This document shows, piece by piece, positions 1 to 5,605 of a stretch of DNA of 10,603 nt. The number at the start of each line of letters is the position of its first letter. Within the stretch, counting starts at the first letter, position 1. The position numbers and the translations under genes are program-made. The notes under the pieces are model-generated. The model ran no database searches and was not told the origin of the DNA. It was given only the letters and a program-made list of their open reading frames with translations. The DNA is taken from NCBI GenBank assembly GCA_005884155.1, contig VAXD01000094.1:432-11034 (forward strand), given 5' to 3'. Source of the DNA: Actinomycetota bacterium (GTDB lineage: Bacteria > Actinomycetota > Thermoleophilia > Gaiellales > Gaiellaceae).

Positions 1-1
1 G

Positions 2-1072
2 AAGGCGACTGGCGTCGCGGCCGGAGGCTTTCACAGCTGCGCGGTCACGGGTACCGGCGGGGCGAAATGCTGGGGCTCCAACCAGTCCGGTGAGCTCGGT
101 GACGGCACGACGAGCGAACACCACACGCCCGTCGACGTATCCGGCCTGACGAGCGGCGTCGGTGCGCTGACGGCCGGCTTTAGCCACACCTGCGCGCTCA
201 CGACGTCGGGCGGGGTCAAGTGCTGGGGCGGCAACCTCTTCGGTCAGCTCGGCGACGGGACGTCGAACACCCGCCTGGCCCCTGTGGACGTCTCGGGGCT
301 GACGAGCGGTGCGGTCGCCGTCGCCGCAGGCAACTCGCACACCTGTGCGCTCACGAATGCGGGCGGGGTCAAGTGCTGGGGCAACAACGGTTCCGGTCAG
401 TTGGGCGGCTGCCCTGCCCCGGCGTGCTCGAGCCCCGTCGACGTCAGCGGACTGACGAGCGGGGTGGCTGCGATCGCGACCGGCTTCGCGCACACCTGCG
501 CGCTGACCAGCGCGGGCGGCGTCAAGTGCTGGGGACTCAACAACTACGGCCAGCTCGGTGACGGCACGACGACCGACAGCTCGACTCCGGTGGACGTGAG
601 CGGGCTCACGAGCGGAGTCGCCGCGATCGGCGCCGGCGACTACCACACCTGCGCCGTTACCACCGGCGGCGGCGTCAAGTGCTGGGGGTTCAACAATTAC
701 GGCCAGCTCGGGGACGGGTCGACCACGGATCGCCCGGCACCGACGGACGTGTCCGGCCTGGCCGGCGGCATGCGTGCTGTCTCGGCCGGTGGCTTCCATA
801 CGTGTGCCCTCACGAGCTCGCTGGGAATCAAGTGCTGGGGCAGCAACGGCGGCGGCGAGCTCGGCGACGGAACCACAGCCGACCGCCATACGCCCGTCGA
901 CGTCGTCGGGCTTGCGAGCGGCGTCGCGGCGATGGCGGTCGGCTACTTCCACACCTGCGCAGTCACGACCGCCGGCGCGGGACTGTGCTGGGGGTCGAAC
1001 GACAACGGGCAGCTGGGCAACGGGACGACCTCCGCCAACTCGCACCCCGTCGAGGTGGCGGGGCTCGAGGCG
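2..1072 (+). repeat. Seven tandem 153-nt coding repeats (RCC1 blades)
   Basis: The TGC codon of the conserved Cys-Trp-Gly falls at 68, 221, 374, 527, 680, 833 and 986. This is an exact 153-nt (51-codon) period through all seven units, with no length drift. Nucleotide identity is highest around the codons for VKCWG and QLGDGTT. The first unit is almost complete at the window edge, so further units may lie upstream. The third unit replaces the usual GDGTT stretch by a same-length segment with two extra Cys (GGCPAPAC). Confidence 0.9.
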
Positions 1073-1513
1073 CCGAGAACCCTGACGATCACTAAGACGG
1101 GGAGTGGCTCCGGCACCGTCCAGAGCAACCCGGAGGGAATCGACTGCGGCGCTACCTGCTCGTCTTCCTTCGACTTCGGCACGCAGGTCACGTTGAGCGC
1201 AAGGCCACGCGCGGGCGTGGGGTTCGCCGGCTGGTCGGGCGCATGTCACGGAGGCCGGAGCTGCGTGCTCACGATCAGCAACGACAGCTCGGTCACTGCC
1301 CGATTCGTAGTCCTGAAATGCGTGGTGCCGAACGTCCTGGGGCAGAGACTGCCCAAAGCGAAGGCGCGTATCGTCAAGGCGCACTGCCGCGTCGGGAAGG
1401 TCACAAGGAGGGCCTCGACGGCTGCGAGGAGGGGCCGCGTCCTCGCCCAGAGCCCGAGGGCGGGGAAGCGGCTCGCCAACGGCGCCAGGATCAAGCTCAC
1501 CGTGGGCCGGTAG
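2..1513 (+). CDS. RCC1-repeat beta-propeller protein with C-terminal PASTA domain (5' end outside window)
   Basis: The reading frame is open from the first bases to a TAG at 1511-1513, giving about 503 residues; the true start and any signal peptide lie upstream of the window. Residues about 1-357 are seven RCC1-type repeats with the pattern HTCALT, then KCWG, then GQLGDGTT, then PVDVSGL. Each repeat carries two Cys (HTC and KCW), which would suit disulfides outside the cell. Residues about 361-437 form a Gly/Ser-rich repeat domain (IDCGATC, GWSGAC, VTARF) of the kind often annotated as an InlB-type B-repeat or bacterial repeat domain. Residues about 440-503 look like a PASTA domain (VPNVLGQ near its start, LAQSPRAG, then IKLTVG). 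RCC1 propellers bind protein partners and PASTA domains are known from cell-wall-binding proteins, so a secreted or wall-associated adhesin or scaffold is plausible. No enzymatic motif is visible and the ligand is unknown. Confidence 0.9.
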   Translation, partial: KATGVAAGGFHSCAVTGTGGAKCWGSNQSGELGDGTTSEHHTPVDVSGLTSGVGALTAGFSHTCALTTSGGVKCWGGNLFGQLGDGTSNTRLAPVDVSGLTSGAVAVAAGNSHTCALTNAGGVKCWGNNGSGQLGGCPAPACSSPVDVSGLTSGVAAIATGFAHTCALTSAGGVKCWGLNNYGQLGDGTTTDSSTPVDVSGLTSGVAAIGAGDYHTCAVTTGGGVKCWGFNNYGQLGDGSTTDRPAPTDVSGLAGGMRAVSAGGFHTCALTSSLGIKCWGSNGGGELGDGTTADRHTPVDVVGLASGVAAMAVGYFHTCAVTTAGAGLCWGSNDNGQLGNGTTSANSHPVEVAGLEAPRTLTITKTGSGSGTVQSNPEGIDCGATCSSSFDFGTQVTLSARPRAGVGFAGWSGACHGGRSCVLTISNDSSVTARFVVLKCVVPNVLGQRLPKAKARIVKAHCRVGKVTRRASTAARRGRVLAQSPRAGKRLANGARIKLTVGR

Positions 1514-1516
1514 AGC

Positions 1517-1575
1517 TCGCTGAGCTAGCGACATAGCCTGCTCGGAGGGCTACGGGCTCCTAAAGAGCTGCTCTT
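1517..1575. terminator. Cluster of three small inverted repeats after the RCC1 gene (weak terminator candidate)
   Basis: Three short perfect stems lie within 65 nt of the RCC1 stop codon: TCGCT/AGCGA (1517-1521 with 1527-1531), TAGCC/GGCTA (1534-1538 with 1548-1552), and AAGAG/CTCTT (1563-1567 with 1571-1575, loop CTG). None is followed by a clear T tract, though GTT follows the last. They fill much of the 125-nt gap before the next gene, where nothing else is recognisable. A terminator role is inferred from position only. Confidence 0.25.
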
Positions 1576-1638
1576 GTTGACGCCGTTGCGAGCGGCCCGC
1601 GTTCAGCAGGTGGCCCAGCGCGGCGTCAAACTCGCTCC

Positions 1639-3228
1639 GTGCGCAAGCGCCTGCCGGTACTGCGGGCTCGCCCCCTGGTGCCTTGGGGGGAGGTGGCCGC
1701 CGCATCCATATGTTCGGCGGCGCTCGCCGGGTTCGTAATGCGGCCGGTCCTAGCGTCACCGTCGAGGCGGGTCTACGGGCTACCGAGCGACCCGCTCAGC
1801 GAAGTGTGGCGACTCCAGCAGTTTCGTAATGGACAAATAGGACTTGTCGGCAACTCCGTATCGACGATGGCGAACGCGCCTTCGGGCGTGCCGGTCCGCC
1901 GGGCGATCGACGCGACGCAGGTCCTATACGACGTACCAGCGTGGCTCCTCGTTCATATGACTGGGCCGGTGCTGGCCTACAACGTGCTCATCTTTGGAGG
2001 GCTCTGGTTGACGGGGCTCGCTACGTACGGCTCGGCACGGGCGCTGCGCATCGGATTTCTCGGCAGCGCAATCGCTGCCTGCCTCTTCGTGCTTGCCCCG
2101 GTCCATCTAGTCGAGGTCGAGCTTCACGTGGCGCTGAGCTATGCCGCGCCGCTGCCGGTGCTGCTCGCCCTGGGGATCAGGACGCTGGACAATCCGTCGC
2201 CGCGACGGGGTGTCCTGCTCGGGGCAGGGGTGGGCGCGTGCGGCTACCTCAACCCCTACCTGTTGCTGGAAGCCGGGGTGCTGGTCGTGGCGGTAGCCGT
2301 GGTAGCGGTTGCAGTTGCGGTGTCCAAGCCCGGCGCGCGTCGGCCACTGATGGGCTGTGCTGCCGCGACGATGGTCGCCCTTGCGGTGACGGTTGCGCCG
2401 CTCGCGATCGTGCTGGCCGCGCGTCACGCTGCGATTTCGAGCTCGGCCACTCGAGCGGCGGTCGATGTAGTGACATTCTCGCTACGCCCCAGCGACTACC
2501 TTGATCGCTCGACGAGCGCTTATGTTGGCCTCGGCGGCCTGGCGATCGCGGTCGTCGGGGTCGCGGTCGGCCGGGCCTCGGGAGCGGCCCGCGCTGCGAT
2601 CGCCCTCATTGGGCTCCTTGGGTTCGCGTTCTCGCTCCGCCCAGGGACATCCGTCCTCGGCACTCATCCGCCGATGCCGTCCCGACTCGTCTACGACGTG
2701 ATTCCGTACTACCGCGTTTTCGGTCGGCTCGAGATTTTGGTGGCACTCGCGGTTGCCGTTCTCGCGGGCCTGGCGGTGGACCGGTTTGCACTCGCGCGAT
2801 CGGCGTGGGCGTCTGCTGCGGCGGCAATCATCGGGGCCGGTTTGATTGCCGACGTCGTCCGGACACCGCCTCCCCCGGCCGGTGATCTCGGCTCGCCCGA
2901 TCCTGTGGCGGTCTGGCTCGCCGGCGGCCGCGGCGTGGTCGCCGAGTACCCGCTGTTTGGATTCGACAACTACGAGCTGGGCCGCTACCTCTTCCGGCAA
3001 CTCCGGCACGGTCGTCCACTGCTCAACGGCTCGATCGATGGAACGTTCAGCGCCAAATTGGCGACTGCGGCGAGCAGCCTCAGGAACTCGGGCGCGCGGG
3101 CTGCTCTCTTGCGGGCCGGCGCACGGACGATCGTCGTTCACCCAACTGCCGCGCGGCCGGTAGGCCCGGGCTTCGTGCTCGTACGTCGATTCCCCGACGG
3201 GTCGGCCGGCTACTTGCTGAAGCCGTGA
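1639..3228 (+). CDS. Polytopic membrane protein, GT-C glycosyltransferase type
   Basis: This 529-aa protein has about 10-11 hydrophobic segments, for example near residues 17-38, 100-125, 132-155, 209-230, 238-260, 294-312, 362-382 and 385-405, and a soluble C-terminal part of about 110 residues. The GTG at 1639 is chosen because the frame has a stop at 1561-1563 and no ATG, GTG or TTG between; no clear ribosome binding site is seen. The first extracytoplasmic loop has PSDPLSEVW, resembling the acidic DP motif in GT-C-fold actinobacterial membrane transferases. The C-terminal part has VVAEYPLFG and HGRPLLNGS, motifs seen in such lipid-linked-sugar-dependent enzymes. A role in transferring sugar to a cell-envelope acceptor is inferred; donor and acceptor are unknown. 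Codon use is somewhat less G/C-biased than in the right-hand operon, with several ATA, CTA and TTT codons. Its stop overlaps the next start. Confidence 0.7.
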   Translation: MRKRLPVLRARPLVPWGEVAAASICSAALAGFVMRPVLASPSRRVYGLPSDPLSEVWRLQQFRNGQIGLVGNSVSTMANAPSGVPVRRAIDATQVLYDVPAWLLVHMTGPVLAYNVLIFGGLWLTGLATYGSARALRIGFLGSAIAACLFVLAPVHLVEVELHVALSYAAPLPVLLALGIRTLDNPSPRRGVLLGAGVGACGYLNPYLLLEAGVLVVAVAVVAVAVAVSKPGARRPLMGCAAATMVALAVTVAPLAIVLAARHAAISSSATRAAVDVVTFSLRPSDYLDRSTSAYVGLGGLAIAVVGVAVGRASGAARAAIALIGLLGFAFSLRPGTSVLGTHPPMPSRLVYDVIPYYRVFGRLEILVALAVAVLAGLAVDRFALARSAWASAAAAIIGAGLIADVVRTPPPPAGDLGSPDPVAVWLAGGRGVVAEYPLFGFDNYELGRYLFRQLRHGRPLLNGSIDGTFSAKLATAASSLRNSGARAALLRAGARTIVVHPTAARPVGPGFVLVRRFPDGSAGYLLKP

Positions 3229-3419
3229 AATCTGTTCGAGCCCTCAGCCTCGTCGCCGAAGGCCTCTCGAACAAGGGGCTCGCCCAACGCCTCTTCATCA
3301 CCGAGCGCACCGTTGAGGCGCACGTGAAGCAGATCTTCCTCAAGCTCGGTCTGACTGCGGATCCGGAGTCCCACCGGCGGGTGCTCGCCGTGCTCGCGTA
3401 TCTGCGGGCGAGCGCCTGA
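3225..3419 (+). CDS. Orphan LuxR-type helix-turn-helix tail (64 aa), probably a gene remnant
   Basis: The 64-residue product matches the C-terminal DNA-binding domain of LuxR/NarL-type regulators: AEGLSNKGLAQRLF, then ITERTVEAHVKQIF, then LKLGL and HRRVLAVLAYLRA. The usual start of this domain (LTxREREVL) is missing; at that place there is only KSVRALSLV. Upstream sequence in the same frame is open but looks like a shadow of the membrane protein and shows no receiver, kinase or ATPase domain. The GTG at 3225 overlaps the preceding stop in a GTGA. In full-length relatives this domain follows a sensory or receiver part, so this is most likely the 3' remnant of a larger regulator cut by a rearrangement. 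A functional stand-alone DNA-binding protein is possible because the recognition helix is intact. Identification of the domain is firm; gene status is uncertain. Confidence 0.7.
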   Translation: MKSVRALSLVAEGLSNKGLAQRLFITERTVEAHVKQIFLKLGLTADPESHRRVLAVLAYLRASA

Positions 3420-3446
3420 CGACGATCCCAGAGGCCAAACAGAAGG

Positions 3447-3470
3447 CGGGCAGGCTTCGCCCGGAAGGCC
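3447..3470. terminator. Possible terminator between convergent genes
   Basis: The 57-nt gap between the LuxR tail (+) and the methyltransferase (-) holds a short perfect stem CGGGC/GCCCG (3447-3451 with 3459-3463). An alternative, imperfect stem pairs GGCTTC with GAAGgCC (about 3453-3470). No T tract follows on either strand. The convergent layout is the main reason to suspect a terminator. Confidence 0.22.
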
Positions 3471-3476
3471 GATGAT

Positions 3477-4265
3477 CTACGCGCGGCCGCTGAAGGGCGT
3501 GGCTCGCGGCAGCGCGACGCCGAAGAGCGTTCGGCAGTCGTCCGCGGATGCGACCACCGCGTCCAGCGGAGGCGAGTCGTCGACGAACCGCACGAAGGCG
3601 GAGCTCCGCTCCACGTCGTCGGCCACGAGCGCCCCGGCGCCGTTCATCGCTCCCCACGCCCTCGTCAGCTCGAACCGGAGATTGCGCTCGGTATGGAGGC
3701 TATCGTGGACGAACAGGTCGATCGGTGCGATGCGACGGAGGAGGCCGGGCAGCACCCGCCTGCTGGTCCCGCGCATCAGTGTCCACCGTCCTCGTCGCAG
3801 GCTCTCGGGCACTGCCGCCCCGATCTCGGCGTGAAGCTTCCGGTCGAGCGGAGGCCGGTCGATGCTCCAGAGGTGTCCCGACCGTTCCCGCCCAAGTGCT
3901 TCGAGGATGACGCGAGTCGTTACGCCGCGCGCCACTCCGGTCTCGACAACCTTCCTCGGCTGAAGGTGGACGGTGAGGCACCAGACTGCTCGCGCGAAGG
4001 CTGGATCGGCGTCGTCCCAGCCGCCAAATGCGCCTCTACCGACCGCGAGGTCTTGCGCCTTCAGGAGCTCCATCGCGGCGGAGTAGACGGTTTCGAAGCC
4101 CCACGCGCTCTCCGGCTCGACGGGTTCGGCTCCCGAATCGCGTCGCCGGACGAGGCGAAGCATCCCTCGATCGAACGCTTCCACCGGGTCCTCGAATGCG
4201 AGCCGGGCGGCGCGTCCGTACCAGATAAGACGGCTGAGTACAGGGGTTGGAGCGCGGACGCGCAT
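3477..4265 (-). CDS. Class I SAM-dependent methyltransferase (Methyltransf_24-like)
   Basis: This 262-aa protein has a Rossmann-type methyltransferase core in its middle and C-terminal part. Motif I is VVETGVARG at about residues 106-114. An acidic residue at the end of strand 2 follows in LWSIDRPP (D135). The segment IDLFVHDSLH (about 182-191) and GALVADDVE (about 211-219) match the HD and DD pattern of the Methyltransf_24 group, in which these acidic residues may bind a metal. The family includes O-methyltransferases of sugars, phenolics and secondary metabolites; the substrate cannot be read here. ATG at 4265 is the first start of the domain-bearing frame, with no clear Shine-Dalgarno. The thioesterase lies 58 nt upstream on the same strand, so the two may be co-transcribed. 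The first 80 residues are not recognised. Confidence 0.8.
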   Translation of the reverse strand: MRVRAPTPVLSRLIWYGRAARLAFEDPVEAFDRGMLRLVRRRDSGAEPVEPESAWGFETVYSAAMELLKAQDLAVGRGAFGGWDDADPAFARAVWCLTVHLQPRKVVETGVARGVTTRVILEALGRERSGHLWSIDRPPLDRKLHAEIGAAVPESLRRGRWTLMRGTSRRVLPGLLRRIAPIDLFVHDSLHTERNLRFELTRAWGAMNGAGALVADDVERSSAFVRFVDDSPPLDAVVASADDCRTLFGVALPRATPFSGRA

Positions 4266-4289
4266 GGTTTGGTGGGCCTGGCCGCGGGC

Positions 4290-4306
4290 CGAGTGTAGCC
4301 CACTCG
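4290..4306. other. Perfect 6-bp hairpin between thioesterase and methyltransferase genes
   Basis: CGAGTG (4290-4295) and CACTCG (4301-4306) form a perfect stem with a 5-nt loop in the 58-nt gap between the two minus-strand genes. No T tract follows in the direction of transcription. It could be a weak attenuator or mRNA-processing element, or chance. Confidence 0.3.
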
Positions 4307-4323
4307 ATCGAGGAGGTCACTGC

Positions 4324-4749
4324 TCAGGATGCCGGCAGGTTCGGCTCAACCGTGCTCTCTCTCCGCGGCCGCACCGCGATCGTCACGCGGCTGACGGCGC
4401 ACAGCCGGCCGTCGTCGTCTCTCAGGTCGACGTCCCAGACCCACGTTGTGCGGCCGCGGTGGATGCGGCGCGCTGTGGCGTGGATCGTGCCCTCTCGGAT
4501 CGAGCGAAGGAAGGTCGAGTTGTTCGACATGCCGAGGCCGATCTCGCCCTCGGGCATGACCCCGACGTTGGTGCCGACCGAGGCGAGCGCTTCCGCGATC
4601 GACGCGTGGACGCCGCCGTGCACGAGCCCGACCGGCTGGAGCACGTGCTCGACCACCGGGACGTGGCCGCGGACGAGCTCGTCGGTCGCCTCGTCGAGCT
4701 CGAGCCCGTAGTGACGATCGAAGGGGGACGGCTGGACTTCCCTCTCCAT
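4324..4749 (-). CDS. PaaI-family hotdog-fold acyl-CoA thioesterase
   Basis: From the ATG at 4749 the product is 141 residues, the usual PaaI length. It has the hotdog signature GLVHGGVHASIAEALAS at about residues 41-57. Here HGG and the Glu of AEA match the catalytic region of the Arthrobacter 4-hydroxybenzoyl-CoA, EntH and MenI type thioesterases, which use a Glu nucleophile or base. GLGMSNNSTFLRSIREG (about 71-87) is the typical strand and CoA-contact region. In-frame ATGs at 4803 and 4785 exist, but they would run into the divergent oxidoreductase gene and the added residues do not look like this family. The enzyme would hydrolyse a CoA thioester, possibly an aromatic or ring-derived CoA ester made by the divergent operon, releasing CoA. 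That link rests on position only. Confidence 0.85.
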   Translation of the reverse strand: MEREVQPSPFDRHYGLELDEATDELVRGHVPVVEHVLQPVGLVHGGVHASIAEALASVGTNVGVMPEGEIGLGMSNNSTFLRSIREGTIHATARRIHRGRTTWVWDVDLRDDDGRLCAVSRVTIAVRPRRESTVEPNLPAS

Positions 4750-5605
4750 GTCGCAAAGTGTGAAGCTTCGGCCGGAAGTGAACATCGGAGTCGGACTTCC
4801 CACGACGGTTCCGGGCGCGACGGGCGAGCTCTTGCTCGACTGGGCGCGCCGGGCTGACGCCGGGCTGTTCTCGTCGGTCGCCGTGCTCGACCGCGTCGTC
4901 TACGACAGCTACGAGCCATTCGCCGTGCTTGCCGGCGCGGCTGCCGCAACCTCTCGCGTGCGGCTCGCGACGATGATCGCGATCGGGCCGCTCCGCTCGA
5001 CGGCGCTGCTCGCGAAGCAGGCCGCGTCGGTTCACGGGCTCTCCGGCGGGCGGCTGACGCTTGGGCTTGCGGTCGGCGCCCGGACCGAGGACTTCGAGGC
5101 GGCCGGAGTCGAGCACAAGGGTCGCGGAAAGCGACTCGGCGAGCAACTGGCGTACATTCGGGGCGACGTCGACGGCGATCGCGTCGGCCCCTCCCGTGAC
5201 GGCATCGAGATCCTCGTCGGGGGCTTGAGCGGGCCGGCCTACGCGCGGATGGCGCGCTACGCGGACGGCTACGCCCACAACGGCGGGCCGCCGCGGGCCT
5301 TCGCGAACGCCGCCGGGCGTGCGCTCGCCGCGTGGAATGACCTGGGCCGGCCGGGGAAGCCGAAGCTCTGGGGCCAGGGGTACTTCGCCTTCGGCGATGC
5401 CGACCAGGGCGACGCGTACCTGCGCGACTACTACGCCTTCACTGGACCGTTCGCGGAGAAGATCGCGGCGGGCAACCTCACGAGCGCGCGCGCGGTGAAG
5501 GACTACGTCCGCGGCTACGAGGAGGCCGGCTGCGACGAGCTCGTCCTCTTCCCGACCGTGGCCGACGCCGAGGAGCTGGAGCGGCTCCAGGAGGCGCTCG
5601 CGTGA
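4748..5605 (+). CDS. LLM-class (bacterial luciferase-like) flavin-dependent oxidoreductase
   Basis: The protein is 285 aa from ATG 4748, or 275 aa from GTG 4778. It begins with IGVGLPTTVPG and has the family hallmark SGGRLTLGLAVGAR (about residues 99-112), followed by AGVEHKGRGKRLGEQL, then ILVGG and ARYADGYAH. These are standard for the TIM-barrel luciferase-like monooxygenases and F420-dependent oxidoreductases. FMN versus F420 use cannot be decided from motifs. It is the first gene of the + strand operon and its stop overlaps the monooxygenase start in GTGA at 5602-5605. Known members include type II Baeyer-Villiger monooxygenases, so it could oxidise a ring ketone made by the downstream enzyme; this is inference. 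Start choice is uncertain: ATG 4748 lies in a CATG shared with the divergent gene start, GTG 4778 would remove that overlap, and neither has a good ribosome binding site. Confidence 0.85.
   Translation: MSQSVKLRPEVNIGVGLPTTVPGATGELLLDWARRADAGLFSSVAVLDRVVYDSYEPFAVLAGAAAATSRVRLATMIAIGPLRSTALLAKQAASVHGLSGGRLTLGLAVGARTEDFEAAGVEHKGRGKRLGEQLAYIRGDVDGDRVGPSRDGIEILVGGLSGPAYARMARYADGYAHNGGPPRAFANAAGRALAAWNDLGRPGKPKLWGQGYFAFGDADQGDAYLRDYYAFTGPFAEKIAAGNLTSARAVKDYVRGYEEAGCDELVLFPTVADAEELERLQEALA

Noticed and set aside
2..1072. Regularly spaced repeats considered as a CRISPR array
   Set aside because: The repeats are in-frame coding units of 153 nt with gradual divergence, not short identical repeats with unique spacers.
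1577..1605. TTGACG resembling a -35 promoter box upstream of the membrane protein
   Set aside because: At the right distance there is only CGTTCA, no plausible -10 box, so a promoter call is not supported.
4750..4803. Longer thioesterase starting at minus-strand ATG 4803 or 4785
   Set aside because: The extra residues do not resemble the family and the extension would overlap the divergent oxidoreductase gene.
4346..5278. Long open frame on the minus strand across the thioesterase/oxidoreductase boundary
   Set aside because: Its product is rich in Arg, Pro and Gly with no domain pattern, and it runs opposite to well-recognised genes. It is a shadow of high GC third-position bias.
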